From positions 62,001-126,000 of the forward strand of contig CAWGTF010000011.1 in the NCBI GenBank assembly GCA_963825425.1: DNA of 64,000 nt, read 5' to 3'. Origin of the DNA: PALSA-607 sp963825425 (GTDB lineage Bacteria; Actinomycetota; Actinomycetes; Acidothermales; Acidothermaceae). Made by a program: the position numbers and the translations under genes. The notes below the pieces were generated by a model. The model had not been told where the DNA came from. It ran no database searches and saw only the letters and a program-made list of their open reading frames with translations. Below, piece after piece: positions 29,131-38,586 of this stretch (its first letter is position 1; each line of letters starts with the position of its first letter).

Positions 29131-31581
29131 CTAGTGCGACGGCGTGCTGGTCGGGCTCGGTGTTGCCGTCGGAGTCGGGGTGCCCCCCGTGATCGTGATC
29201 GGCGACGGCGAACCGGGTAGCTGAGAGCTTGGCGGCTGCGAGCTCGGCGGCTCCGACGATGCTGGTGGCGACACGAACGGCGGGATGCCGTTGCTCAGTT
29301 CGATCTTGACGAGCGCGCCGGCGTACACGGTCGACCCGGAGGCCGGCACTGTGGTCTCGACCTTGCCGAGAGGCTGGCTCGACGTGACCTTCGTCGGATC
29401 GACGGCCGGGCTAAGTCCCAGCTTGGTCAGCGTCGCGGCAGCGGCTGCGGGGTCTTGTCCCTGCAGGTTCGGGATCGTGATGGGGTTCCCGCGCAACACG
29501 GCGTCCGGTGGATTCGTGAAGCTTTGGATCGGTTGATTGAGCAGGGCGCCCTTCATCGCGAGCTGCCAAATCGGACCGGACAGCGTCGCGCCAAAGACCT
29601 CCGCGTACTTCTTGTTGTTCACCGTGATTGCCCGCATCGGCACCGTCGAGTCGGGGTTGCCGACCCACACCGCCGACGCCAGGTCCGGCGTGTAGCCGCT
29701 GAACCACGCGTTCTTGAAGTCGTCGTCCGTGCCGGTCTTGCCCGCAGCGGGGCGGCCGAGCGCGAGGCCGAAGCCGGTGCCACCCTTGCCCAAAACGCCC
29801 TGCAGGAGCGTGGTGACACCCTGCGCGATCGTCGGGTCGAGCACCTTGCCGCAGTTGGGCCCGGGAACTGGGCGGTTCGTCGTCACGTCGCCGACCTGCC
29901 AGGTGACTTTGGTGATCGACTGCGGAGTGCAGAAGGTGCCGTTGTTGGCCAGGGCCGCGAAGGCGCCCGTGACGCTGAGCGGGTCGACCGGCTCAGCACC
30001 CAAAACGAACGCCGGGACCTGGTCGAGGTTGCCGCCGGTCGCCTTGTGGACCCCAAGGTCCTCGGCGATCGTGATCGGCGCGCACAAGCCGGTCTTCACT
30101 TCGAGCTGGGCGAAGTAGGTGTTCACCGACTGTGCGGTCGCCTGCACCATGTTGAACGTGCCGCCCTCGGAGGCCTCGGCATTCACCAGATTCCAAGGGG
30201 TCGTGATCGGCAGGCCGTCGCACGTCGTCATGCTGCCGGGCGGGATGGTGATCTTGCCGGGCGACTTGATCGTCGTCCCGGTCGGGATCTTTTCCTCCAA
30301 CGCTGCCGCGAGGACGAAAATCTTGAACGTCGATCCCGCGTTGCGGCCCTGCGAGCCGCCGTGGTTGATGTAGTCGGCGGCCAGGTTCACCTCGGTCTGG
30401 CCGAATCCGGTTCCGTACGGCCGATCGACGGCCATGGCTTCGATTGCGCCGGTTCGCGGATTGACCATGTCGATGGCGGCCGCCAAGCCGGCGTTGAGAA
30501 CCGGGTTCTCCGGAACGACCGTGTCGACTGCCACCTGCGCGGCCTTTTGGACGGCCGGTTGCAGCGTCGTGGTCACGACCAGGCCGCCGCGACGCAGCAG
30601 GTTCGCCCGGTCGGTGACGGTGGCGCCGAACTCGGAGCCGTTGAGGATGTCGTGGACCACGTAGTCGCAAAAGAAAGGGGCGGACGACGTCGCGCAGCCG
30701 TTGGGGACCGGGACGACGCGCAACCCCAGTGGCGCTGCTTTTGCCGTCACGATCTGGGCCGCCGTGTAGGCGTTGGGGTAGTTGACCAGCAGCCGATCGA
30801 GCACGATGTTGCGGCGGGCAAGCGCGTTCTTCGGGTTCACCTGCGGATCGAAGGTGCTCGGGTTGTTGATCACGCCGGCGAGCATGGCCGACTGCGCCAG
30901 CGTCAACTGGTCTGCCGTCTCGCCGAAATAGTGCTGCGCGGCGGCCGAGATCCCGTAGGCACCGTCGCCGAAGTAGACGGTGTTGAGGTAGTCCTCAAGG
31001 ATCTGGTCCTTCGACAGTTTCTGCTCGAGCGCAAGCGCGTACCGCGCTTCCGTGAGCTTGCGCGAGAGGTTCTTCGAGGTCGCAGCGGCGGCCGCGGCGG
31101 TGTTGTTGTCCTGGGCGTTCGTCTCGACCAGCGCCTGGCGCACGTACTGCTGGGTGATCGTCGACGCACCCTGCACCGCTGCGCCTGAGGAGGTGTCGGT
31201 CAGCAGCGCCCGGAGGATGCCTTTCGGGTCGACACCGTGGTGTTCGTAGAAGCGGGAGTCCTCGATCGCCACTATGGCCTGCCGCATGGTGGGGGCGACC
31301 TCATCGAGGCTCACCGATTGCCGGTTCTCGTAGTAGAAGCTGGCCAGGGGGGTGCCGTCGGCGGCATTGATCACCGAGAGTTGCGAGAGCGGCGGCGACT
31401 GCAGGGACGCCGGGAGCTCGGAGAAGGTGATGTCGCCGATCGCGTTCTTGGTGGTGACCCCCAGACCGGCGGCGGCAGGCAGCGCCAGGCCGGCCACCAG
31501 GAGGCCGACGAGCAGCGAAAGCACGCCCAGCATGAGGGCGCGCGCGAGGCGGCCGCCGATGCTGATTCGCCCATCTGGCAT
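29131..31581 (-). CDS. ponA2: Class A penicillin-binding protein, PonA2-type, with PASTA domain
   Basis: Bifunctional peptidoglycan synthase, intact, 816 aa. One N-terminal membrane anchor (MLGVLSLLVGLLVAGLALP). The glycosyltransferase domain shows EDSRFYEHHGVDP (catalytic Glu), TITQQYVRQ and the EDYLNTVYFGDGAYG region. The transpeptidase has SxxK in GSTFKIFV, SxN in QSVNTYFAQ and KTG in AAGKTGTDDD. A PASTA repeat near residues 680-745 (NLQGQDPAAAAATLTKLGL) and a Ser/Pro/Thr-rich tail end the protein. PASTA is typical of PonA2 rather than PonA1. It is divergent from whiB across about 190 bp, exactly as in M. tuberculosis (Rv3682/WhiB4). Confidence 0.95.
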   Translation of the reverse strand: MPDGRISIGGRLARALMLGVLSLLVGLLVAGLALPAAAGLGVTTKNAIGDITFSELPASLQSPPLSQLSVINAADGTPLASFYYENRQSVSLDEVAPTMRQAIVAIEDSRFYEHHGVDPKGILRALLTDTSSGAAVQGASTITQQYVRQALVETNAQDNNTAAAAAATSKNLSRKLTEARYALALEQKLSKDQILEDYLNTVYFGDGAYGISAAAQHYFGETADQLTLAQSAMLAGVINNPSTFDPQVNPKNALARRNIVLDRLLVNYPNAYTAAQIVTAKAAPLGLRVVPVPNGCATSSAPFFCDYVVHDILNGSEFGATVTDRANLLRRGGLVVTTTLQPAVQKAAQVAVDTVVPENPVLNAGLAAAIDMVNPRTGAIEAMAVDRPYGTGFGQTEVNLAADYINHGGSQGRNAGSTFKIFVLAAALEEKIPTGTTIKSPGKITIPPGSMTTCDGLPITTPWNLVNAEASEGGTFNMVQATAQSVNTYFAQLEVKTGLCAPITIAEDLGVHKATGGNLDQVPAFVLGAEPVDPLSVTGAFAALANNGTFCTPQSITKVTWQVGDVTTNRPVPGPNCGKVLDPTIAQGVTTLLQGVLGKGGTGFGLALGRPAAGKTGTDDDFKNAWFSGYTPDLASAVWVGNPDSTVPMRAITVNNKKYAEVFGATLSGPIWQLAMKGALLNQPIQSFTNPPDAVLRGNPITIPNLQGQDPAAAAATLTKLGLSPAVDPTKVTSSQPLGKVETTVPASGSTVYAGALVKIELSNGIPPFVSPPASSEPPSSQPPSSQLPGSPSPITITGGTPTPTATPSPTSTPSH

Positions 31582-31773
31582 TCCTGCAGCGTAACCGCTG
31601 GCTAGGGATGACTAGGCCGCTCGCCCAGATGGCTCGGGTGGTGTCCATCCGGACGAGCGCGAACCGACCGTACGGAGACTGTTGAGGGCCTCGCCGCACT
31701 CCGTAACGTCAGGGGATCGAGCCCACCTGGGGACGGTAGCTCGAGAATTCCACAGCAACGGACGGGGCTCCCG

Positions 31774-32082
31774 ATGGCTTGGACAACAGACTGGACCACC
31801 CGCGCAGGGTGTCGAAACGCCGATCCGGACGCCTTGTTCGTCCAGGGCGCCGCGCAGAATCGGGCGAAGGCCGTTTGCTTCGGCTGCCCGGTCCGAGCTG
31901 AATGCCTGGCTGATGCTCTCGACAACCGTGTCGAGTTCGGAGTCTGGGGTGGCCTGACCGAGCGCGAGCGTCGCGCGCTGTTGCGCCGCCGTCCGAACGT
32001 CACCTCGTGGGCGAACCTGCTGAGCACCGCGATGACGGACTTCGAGCGCGACGCCGCTGAGACCTACTCAGCCACCGGCTGA
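31774..32082 (+). CDS. WhiB-family iron-sulfur transcription factor (WhiB4-like)
   Basis: Redox-sensing [4Fe-4S] regulator, 102 aa. The four cluster Cys are Cys13 (RAGCRNAD), Cys35 and Cys38 (VCFGCPVR) and Cys44 (AECLADAL). The signature turn FGVWGGLTERERR and basic RRALLRRRP follow. Synteny with PonA2 and the ArsA pair suggests the WhiB4 subgroup, linked in mycobacteria to oxidative stress. The shared 192-bp intergenic region with ponA2 presumably holds both promoters. I see no certain -10/-35 there. Confidence 0.93.
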   Translation: MAWTTDWTTRAGCRNADPDALFVQGAAQNRAKAVCFGCPVRAECLADALDNRVEFGVWGGLTERERRALLRRRPNVTSWANLLSTAMTDFERDAAETYSATG

Positions 32083-32106
32083 CCCGCTGGCTGGCACAGC
32101 ACATCT

Positions 32107-33282
32107 CTAGTGCGCTTCGCACAACGCATCGCCCAATGTGCGCAGGCCGTTCAGATCGTGCACATCTTGCGCCAGCGCTCGCGCCGACGCGAGCAGCACA
32201 TTTGGATGCGCTAGGGCGAAACCATCGACTCGTCGTTGCTCGGTCGCTTGTGTCGTCAATAGCTGCGCATGTACTCGAAGTACTCCTGCCGTAAGCGCGC
32301 CGTCGATGTTGCCATCGGGGTCTAACTCGCCGTCCTCGCCGTCGAGAGCTTCCGCCGCCGCGAGCGCGTTCACCGCAGTGATCTGCGGCACCGTGCTGCG
32401 ATGCACCCGGTTCACCACGACACCCGCCAGCGGCATGTCTTCCTCGACCAGCCGATCGACGAAATACGACGCCTCGCGCAACGCGTCGGGCTCCGGCGAC
32501 GCGACCACCACGAACACTGTGCCTGGCGCGCGCAGCAGCTTCGCGGTCGCGTCGGCTCGTTGCCGAAGGCCGCCGAACATCGTGTCCATCGCAGCGACGA
32601 ACGTCTGGACGTCGGTGAGCAGCTGCGTGCCGAGCAGCTTCATCATGGTTCCGGTGACCAGACCGAGCCCGGCGTTCATCACCTTCGCGTAGCCGCGGCC
32701 GCCGACCTTCGCTGGCACCAAAAGCATGCGGATGAACCGGCCGTCCAGAAAGCGCGCTAGACGTGCGGGCGCGTCAAGGAAGTCGAGTGCTGACCGAGCG
32801 GGCGGTGTGTCGACGACGATGAGATCCCATTCGCCAGACGCACGCAGCTGGCCGAGTTTCTCCATCGCCATGTACTCCTGCGTGCCGGCGAAACTCGACG
32901 ACAGCGACTGATAGAACGGATTCGCGAGAATCTGCGCCGCTTTCGCAGGTGACGCGTGGGCCTCGACAATCTCGTCGAACGTGCGCTTCATGTCCAGCAT
33001 CATCGCGTGCAGTTCGCCTTCGTTCTTAGCGCCGTCCGCACGCTTCTTGAGCTTCATTCCGGCGACCTGGCGGGGCACGTTGTCGAGCTCTTGGAGGCCA
33101 AGCGACTGCGCAAGCCGACGTGCCGGATCGATGGTGAGGGTCACGACGCGCCTGCCCTGTTCAGCTGCGCGGACGCCGAGCGCAGCCGCCAGCGTCGTCT
33201 TGCCAACGCCACCAGATCCGCAGCACACGATGATTTTCGTGCCGCGGTCGGCAATGAGGGCTTCGACGTCGAGGTGGGTCAT
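32107..33282 (-). CDS. ArsA/Get3-type anion-transporting ATPase, subunit 2 (Rv3680-like)
   Basis: Intact 391 aa SIMIBI-class ATPase. P-loop CGSGGVGKTTLAAALG (deviant Walker A with two Lys-side Gly-rich residues). Switch regions LTIDPARRLAQSLGL and VVDTPPARSALDFLD. It lacks a Get3 client-binding hydrophobic domain of clear type. With the next gene it forms the conserved actinobacterial pair Rv3679/Rv3680, reported to affect stress and carbon metabolism rather than arsenite export. Its ATG at 33282 overlaps the stop of its partner (ATGA). Confidence 0.92.
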   Translation of the reverse strand: MTHLDVEALIADRGTKIIVCCGSGGVGKTTLAAALGVRAAEQGRRVVTLTIDPARRLAQSLGLQELDNVPRQVAGMKLKKRADGAKNEGELHAMMLDMKRTFDEIVEAHASPAKAAQILANPFYQSLSSSFAGTQEYMAMEKLGQLRASGEWDLIVVDTPPARSALDFLDAPARLARFLDGRFIRMLLVPAKVGGRGYAKVMNAGLGLVTGTMMKLLGTQLLTDVQTFVAAMDTMFGGLRQRADATAKLLRAPGTVFVVVASPEPDALREASYFVDRLVEEDMPLAGVVVNRVHRSTVPQITAVNALAAAEALDGEDGELDPDGNIDGALTAGVLRVHAQLLTTQATEQRRVDGFALAHPNVLLASARALAQDVHDLNGLRTLGDALCEAH

Positions 33283-34333
33283 GCGGCGCCCTGGTCGACA
33301 AGTTCAGCGGCGAGGGCATACAGGCGTCCGACGTCGGTGGTGTCGAGGTCGTGCAGTCGATAGGTAGGCCGTGCGGCCGTGCGCAATTGGGTGCGCAGCT
33401 TGCGTTCGATCGTCAGCTGAAGTGCGTGATCGGCCGCTTCGGTCGCAGAGCCCTGCCGTGATCGCGTCGCCGGCCGGCAAACCTGCCGACTTGAGCCCGC
33501 GGGTCAGTGCCGTGAGATCGATCGACACCAGCACTGGCCGCCTTCCACTCGGCCTTCGGCAGCAACGGTTCGTGCACGCGGTTGACGAAGATGCCACCGA
33601 CCGGAAGGTCGAACTCGTGCAATTCGTTGATGCCGTCGAGGGTTTCCTGTACAGGCATCTCTTCCAGCATCGTGACGAGATGGACGACGGTCTGCGGCGA
33701 TCTGATCAGCCGCATGATGGATTCGGCTTGCCGGTTCACTGGCCCGACGCGAGCCAAGCTGGCGACTTCGCTGTTGACGTTGAGGAATCGCGCGATGCGC
33801 CCGGTCGGCGGTGCGTCCATGACGACCGCGTCGTACACGAAGTCATCGGTCGCTTCAGAGGTTCGGTCACCTGGCGCCGTCCGCGTTGATTTTGATGTCG
33901 TTCGTCGGCGGGTTGCTTCGTAGACCTTGCCGGTGAGCAGGACGTCGCGAACACCCGGTGCGATGGTGGTGGCGAAGTCGATGGCGCCGAGCCGTCGTAG
34001 CGCGCGGCCGGCGCGGCCGAGGTGGTAGTACATCTCGAGGTATTCGAGCAGCGCTTCTTCGGGGTCGATCGCGAGCGCGTAGACGATGCCGCCGTCGGGT
34101 GCGACCGCCACGCGACGTTCGGCGTAGGGCAGCGGCGGGCTGTCGAAGAGGCGCGCGAGGCCTTGGCGTCCTTCGCATTCGACGAGGAGCGTGCGACGTC
34201 CGCCTGTTGCCAGGGCCAACGCGAGCGCTGCGGCGACGGTGGTCTTGCCGGTGCCGCCCTTGCCGGTGACGATGTGCAGGCGGACGCCGTCCCAGTCGCG
34301 ATCGCGACCGTCGCCTCGCTGCGGATTCACCAT
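33279..34333 (-). CDS. ArsA/Get3-type ATPase, subunit 1 (Rv3679-like; frameshifted)
   Basis: Partner ATPase, about 350 aa, starting at ATG 34333 (MVNPQRGDGRDRDWDGVRLH). P-loop VTGKGGTGKTTVAAALALAL. Switch segments YALAIDPEEALLEYLEMYYH and VVMDAPPTGRIARFLNV. C-terminal IFVNRVHEPLLP. An unusual basic insert (ATRRRTTSKSTRTAPGDRTS) precedes Walker B and may be genuine or reflect paired indels. Frameshifts near 33545 and 33455 interrupt the C-terminus, which resumes with ALQLTIERKLRTQLRTAARP and stops at 33279. Translationally coupled to the downstream ATPase. Confidence 0.87.
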
Positions 34334-34360
34334 CCGAGCGTAGCCAGTAGGCTCGCGCCC

Positions 34361-34519
34361 ATGACCAAGTGGGAGTACGCGACGGTGCCGCTTCTGGTGC
34401 ATGCCACCAAGCAGATTCTCGACAACTGGGGCGGCGACGGATGGGAGCTCGTGAGCCTCGTGCCCGGGCCGAATTCCGAGCAACTGGTGGCGTACATGAA
34501 GCGCCCGGTCGAATCGTGA
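34361..34519 (+). CDS. DUF4177-type small protein
   Basis: 52 aa protein from ATG 34361 beginning MTKWEYATVPLL and containing NWGGDGWELVSLVPGP, the conserved core of the small DUF4177-like proteins encoded at this site in actinobacteria (Rv3678A). Function unknown. It overlaps the RidA-like gene by 4 bp (GTGA) and diverges from the ATPase pair. Confidence 0.85.
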   Translation: MTKWEYATVPLLVHATKQILDNWGGDGWELVSLVPGPNSEQLVAYMKRPVES

Positions 34520-35043
34520 GCGCGCCTGACCTGACGACCCCGAGGATCGGCTCAGCCGCGATGGGGCTCACGTTGCCGACGGTCGCCGCGCCGCTCGCCG
34601 CCTACGTGCCTGCGCTGCGGACCGGGAATTACGTCTACACGTCGGGTCAGCTGCCGACGGTTGACGGCGAGCTCGTGGCGGTCGGCAAGGTCGGCACCGG
34701 CGTCGACGCGTCTGGTCTCGCCCGAGGAAGCGAACGCGGCAGCGCGGATCTGTGCGCTGAATGCGCTGGCGGCGCTGCGCAGCGTGGTGGGCGAGCTGTC
34801 CTCGGTCGTGCGCATCGTGAAGGTCCTCGGGTTCGTCGCCAGCGCTCCGGACTTCACCGGCCAGGCGGCGGTGATCAACGGGGCGAGCGAGTTGCTGCTC
34901 GAGGTGTTCGGCACCGCCGTTGGTACGCCGCACCGGCGCAGCGCCCCGATCGGCGCGCACGCGCGCAGCGCGGTCGGGGTCGCCGTCCTGCCTCGGGACG
35001 CACCCGTCGAGGTCGAGCTCATCGCCGAGGTCACCCCCGCTAG
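34516..35043 (+). CDS. RidA/YjgF-family protein (frameshifted)
   Basis: Enamine/imine deaminase family protein of about 155-175 aa, like Rv3678c. GTG 34516 gives VSAPDLTTPRIGSAAMGL. The core shows RTGNYVYTSGQLPTVDGELV, then after a frameshift near 34715 the stretch ALNALAALRSVVGELSSVVR and GARSAVGVAVLP-type segments (HARSAVGVAVLPRDAPVEVE). The family end IAEV lies near 35035. The open frame runs on to 35227 with unrelated, basic sequence, so I place the true end near 35043, in the original frame. The last boundary is approximate. Confidence 0.8.
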   Translation: MSAPDLTTPRIGSAAMGLTLPTVAAPLAAYVPALRTGNYVYTSGQLPTVDGELVAVGKVGTGVDASGLARGSERGSADLCAECAGGAAQRGGRAVLGRAHREGPRVRRQRSGLHRPGGGDQRGERVAARGVRHRRWYAAPAQRPDRRARAQRGRGRRPASGRTRRGRAHRRGHPR

Positions 35044-35238
35044 CTGCGGGCGTCGCCGTCGCGCGCCCCTCGCCGTCCCGCCGCCTGCCCTTCGTCGACT
35101 GAAGGCAACTTCGGATCGTGGACAGTCTCCTGAGAAGAGCGCCGAATTCGCTTCACTCGGCACGGCGGCGGCTGAGCTGGTGAGCGATGGCCCGGCGGCC
35201 TACCGATTCGAACGTGTGTTCGAGTAGGATGCTCGGGC

Positions 35239-36497
35239 ATGACGCCCGACGGGCAGCCGACGATCTTGCACGCCGACCTCGACGCGTTCTACGCCTCCGT
35301 CGAGCAGCTGCTCGACCCGTCTCTGCGGGGGAAACCGATCGCGGTTGGCGGCGGAGTGGTGCTCGCGGCCTCCTACGAAGCGCGCGCGTTCGGCGTGACC
35401 GGTGGCATGGCCGGTCGGCGAGCCCGTCAACTGTGCCCGAGCTTGCGGTTTGTCGGCGGCCACTTCCACGAGTACCAGCGGCTCGGCGATCAGGTCATGG
35501 CGGTGTTCCGCGACTTCACGCCGCTCGTCGAACGGATCTCCATCGATGAGGCGTTCCTCGACGTCGGCGGCGCAACCACGTTGTTCGGCTCGCCGATCGG
35601 CATCGCGACCTCCATCCGGCGGCGGGTCAAGGACGAGGTCGGCTTGCCGATCTCGATCGGCGTGGCCGGCACCAAGCACCTGGCGAAGATCGCGTCGCAG
35701 GTCGCCAAGCCCGACGGGCTGGTCGTCGTCCCGATCGGGCAGGAGCGGGAGTTCCTCAACCCGCTTCCGGTCGGACTGATCTGGGGCGTCGGCCCAGTCG
35801 CTCGCGACCCGGCTGGCCGGAGTCGGGATTCACACGATCGGCGAGCTTGCCGAGACACCCAACTCCTACCTTCGGCACCTGCTCGGCCAGGCCGCGGGTG
35901 ACAAGCTCTCGTCGCTGGCGACGAACGTCGATCCGCGTCGCGTCCAAACGACGAGGTCCGCGCATTCGGTCGGTGCGCAAGCCGCGCTCGGACGCCGAAT
36001 GGTCACGCCCGACCTCATCCGCACGACTCTCGGCTACCTGGCGGATCGAGTCGGCGGTCGGCTTCGGTCCGCGGGGCTGGCCGGTCGCACGATCACGGTC
36101 CGGGTGCGCTTCGCCGACCTGCGTGCAGTGACTCGCTCGATCACCGTGCCAGCTGCATTGTCGGCGACGCTGACGTTGACCGAAGTCGCGACCGCGCTCG
36201 CGGACGGCCGCACTCGCGGACCATCCTGACGAGCAGGTCATCACGCTGCTGGCCATCTCGGTGTCGCAACTCGTCGACCAAGCTGCGCTGCAGCTGGAGT
36301 TGCCGTTCGGGCTGCACGACGACGAGCGCCGGCCGGGCACTCGCACCGGTGCAGCGCGATGGGTCGTCGACCGCTCGGTCGACATGATCCGCTCGCGGTT
36401 CGGGCGCGACGCGATCGGCTACGCGAGTGTGAAGTTCGCGGACGTCGGTCACGTGCCGGACGGGTTCAGAGAGCTCGCCGAGCACGCCCCCGAATAG
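35239..36497 (+). CDS. dinB: DNA polymerase IV (Y-family; frameshifted)
   Basis: Translesion DNA polymerase, about 415 aa. Palm motifs ILHADLDAFYASVEQLL and RISIDEAFLDVGG carry the catalytic Asp and Asp-Glu residues. The fingers segment ASYEARAFGVTGGM precedes them, and SIGVAGTKHLAKIASQVAKP lies between palm and thumb. Then, after a shift near 35800, the HhH part GVGIHTIGELAETP. The little-finger domain (SVGAQAALGRRMVTPDLI) is followed by another shift near 36225. The C-terminus GFRELAEHAPE ends at 36497. It is not in the mycobacterial order and belongs to the inserted block. Confidence 0.9.
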
Positions 36498-36519
36498 CGG
36501 CCAGCCGCTGCGATCCGGA

Positions 36520-36867
36520 CTACTCCGGCTTGGGACGCCAGATGCCGAACCGATTGCCCATCGGGTCGATGAGATGGGCGAAGTAGATCTGCCCGTTGTC
36601 GACCAACGGAATGGCGACGGTCGCCCCGAGCGCCACGGCCTGGTCGATGGTTGCCTGCACGTCATCGACGTGCACGTAGAAGATCGCCCAGTTGGCGCCG
36701 CCGGTGTCGGAGGTGTCCCAAAGCCCGCCCTGGTCACCCTGCACCATGGCGTACTTTGCCGGACCCGTGGGCGCCGGTATCTCCCACTCGAAGAGACCCG
36801 AGTAGAACGCGGTCGACGCAGCTGCGTCAGGCGTGCCGATCTCGAAGTAGTCGACGATGTTCGCCAT
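36520..36867 (-). CDS. VOC/glyoxalase-family protein
   Basis: Intact 115 aa vicinal-oxygen-chelate protein starting at ATG 36867. It opens with IVDYFEIGTPDAAASTAFYSG, the standard first beta-alpha-beta unit. The second half contains ANWAIFYVHVDDVQATIDQA and ends FAHLIDPMGNRFGIWRPK. Members include glyoxalases, antibiotic-binding and ring-cleaving proteins. The substrate is not predictable. It converges with dinB. Confidence 0.9.
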   Translation of the reverse strand: MANIVDYFEIGTPDAAASTAFYSGLFEWEIPAPTGPAKYAMVQGDQGGLWDTSDTGGANWAIFYVHVDDVQATIDQAVALGATVAIPLVDNGQIYFAHLIDPMGNRFGIWRPKPE

Positions 36868-36969
36868 GCGAGCCTCCGGTGCGGAAAGAGTCCGCTGCCT
36901 GCGGACTGACCGCAGCGTAGTTTCAGCCACCGACAATGGAGCGAGATCGGGTGTCACAAAATGTCGATC

Positions 36970-37289
36970 TGCTGCCCGCGCGGCTCGTCGTGAAGTGCGC
37001 GGCCATGACGCTGCGCACGTCGCGTTTACCGCGGCCGCGGGCAAGCAGGATCATCAACGGCGAGGAACTGGAGTCGCCGTCCAGGGCAAGGACCTTGCGT
37101 CGCCGCCACCCCAATCGTCCGCCGGCGGCCACTGATGGGCCTTTCATGGAGACGAAGGAGATCCTCGGCGGCTACTACCTCCTCGAGGCAGCCAACCTCG
37201 ACGAGGTCGAGGCCTTGGTGGCACTGCTGCCTGAGGTACAGGCTGACCACAGCGGAGTCGAGATCCGGCCGGTCGTCGACCACGGCTGA
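36970..37289 (+). pseudogene. YCII/DGPF-family protein, degraded or frameshifted N-terminus
   Basis: The C-terminal half is clear: INGEELESPSRARTLRRR, then TDGPFMETKEILGGYYLLEA and VEIRPVVDHG, typical of DGPF (YCII-related) proteins that accompany ECF sigma factors. The N-terminal half is not in the same frame. A neighbouring frame has DAAHVAFTAAA, which would fit upstream, but no good start or conserved first strand is seen. It is either multiply frameshifted by sequence error or a true remnant. The sigma gene follows 52 bp later. Confidence 0.5.
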
Positions 37290-37341
37290 TAGTCGATCAA
37301 GAACGATGTAAACGGACGGCGGCGCTGTGGCGTAAGAGGGT

Positions 37342-37836
37342 GTGGAGCAACTGGAGTTTGCGGACTTCTACCTAGACAGCCGGGACGTTTGCCTGCGGGC
37401 GGTACTGGCGAGCGTGGTAGATCGCAGCCTCGCGGAGGATCTGGTCGCCGAGGCGTTCACCCGCGCGTTGATGTCGTGGCCGAAGGTCAGTCGGCACCCG
37501 GCGCCACGCGCGTGGGTCGTACGCACGGCACTGAACACGCGGGTGTCGTGGTGGCGCAAGCGGCGCAAAGATGTGCCTCTTGAGGTGGGCGCTTACACGA
37601 CGGCTGCCGCCGAACCGGTGAACGAGATCGATCCCGGGCTGCTGCGGGTGTTGCGGCAACTGCCTCGTCGGCAGCGGGAAGTCATCGCGGTGCGGGTGTT
37701 CCTCGACCTCGACACTCGGGCCACCGCCGAACTCCTGGGGATCTCCGAAGGAACCGTCAAAGCGCACCTGTCGCGCGCCGTCGCGACATTGCGCGTCCAA
37801 CTCATCGCCCACCACCAGACGGAGGTCTCGCCATGA
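37342..37836 (+). CDS. ECF sigma factor (SigE-like family)
   Basis: Intact 164 aa RNA polymerase sigma-70 family extracytoplasmic-function sigma factor. Region 2 includes SLAEDLVAEAFTRALMSW and the -10-recognising helix APRAWVVRTALNTRVSWW. Region 4 has LPRRQREVIAVRVFLDLDTR and the HTH ATAELLGISEGTVKAHLSRA. GTG 37342 is the likely start. The stop overlaps the next gene (ATGA), as in sigma/anti-sigma pairs. The upstream YCII remnant is a common companion of this class. Confidence 0.92.
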   Translation: MEQLEFADFYLDSRDVCLRAVLASVVDRSLAEDLVAEAFTRALMSWPKVSRHPAPRAWVVRTALNTRVSWWRKRRKDVPLEVGAYTTAAAEPVNEIDPGLLRVLRQLPRRQREVIAVRVFLDLDTRATAELLGISEGTVKAHLSRAVATLRVQLIAHHQTEVSP

Positions 37837-38520
37837 CCGATCACAACCCGGAGTCAGCGTCGGTGCTCATTGCGGTACACGACGCGTTCGACGCAATCAC
37901 GATGCCCACACCGCTTGGCGCGCTTCTCGCTAAGGCGGACGCGCGTCGGCGTCGCCGCCGTCGCGCGGCGACCTTCACCGCGGCAGCCGCGGTGGCCGGC
38001 GTTAGCGATCGGAGTTGTCAACTCGGGCCACGGATCGACGCATGCTGCGGCGCCGATCACTCCGGCGGTTGCGGCGCAGCCCGTTCACATCGTGACCGCG
38101 GCGTACACGGTCGATACCCAACCGAACGGCACGGTCACGGTGACCTGGACCAAGCAGGGCTATTTCCAGGATCCGGCTGGTCTGCAAGCGGCCCTGCAAA
38201 AGGCTGGCTTCCCCGTGTTGGTCAAGGTCGGGGAGTTTTGCAAGGGTCCGAGCGACGACGGCTACCTCGATCCGAGTGGCGTCGGCCGCGGCGTCGATCA
38301 AGTCATGCAGGCCAGTACCGACAGCAACGGCGATGTGGTCTTCACCTTCGACCGGTCAGGGTTGCCGGCCGGCACCGAGTTGTTCATCGGCTACCTCTCG
38401 CCGGCGCAACTGGCGATCACGCACGGCGCTCCGGGATCGGTCGAACGCCTGGTGCCCACCAACACGACCCTGACCTGCACCACGCAAGCGCCGCCGTCTC
38501 ACTACGGAACTCGCGGGTAG
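37833..38520 (+). CDS. Membrane protein coupled to the ECF sigma factor, possible anti-sigma (frameshifted)
   Basis: About 229 aa, starting at ATG 37833 in the sigma stop codon. The N-terminal 35 residues are cytoplasmic with a poly-Arg stretch. A membrane segment (ATFTAAAAVAG then LAIGVV) crosses a frameshift near 38000. The extracellular part (VHIVTAAYTVDTQPNGTVTV, GYFQDPAGLQAALQKAGFPV) is soluble. No zinc anti-sigma motif (HxxxCxxC) is present. The topology and position fit a membrane partner of the sigma factor. Direct evidence for anti-sigma function is missing. Confidence 0.65.
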
Positions 38521-38586
38521 GCAACTGCTGCGCTCACCCGAATTGGCTTCGCGTCGCGGACGCGCACCAGCAAGAATGTGCGCACG

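Noticed and set aside
29455..31188. 577-aa open frame antisense to the penicillin-binding protein
   Set aside because: It is a shadow of the high-GC third-position pattern of ponA2. The composition is Arg/Val/Gly-rich with no domain.
35044..35227. C-terminal extension of the RidA-like protein
   Set aside because: The family ends at IAEV. The following residues are basic and unlike any domain, so the read-through is best explained by a frameshift.
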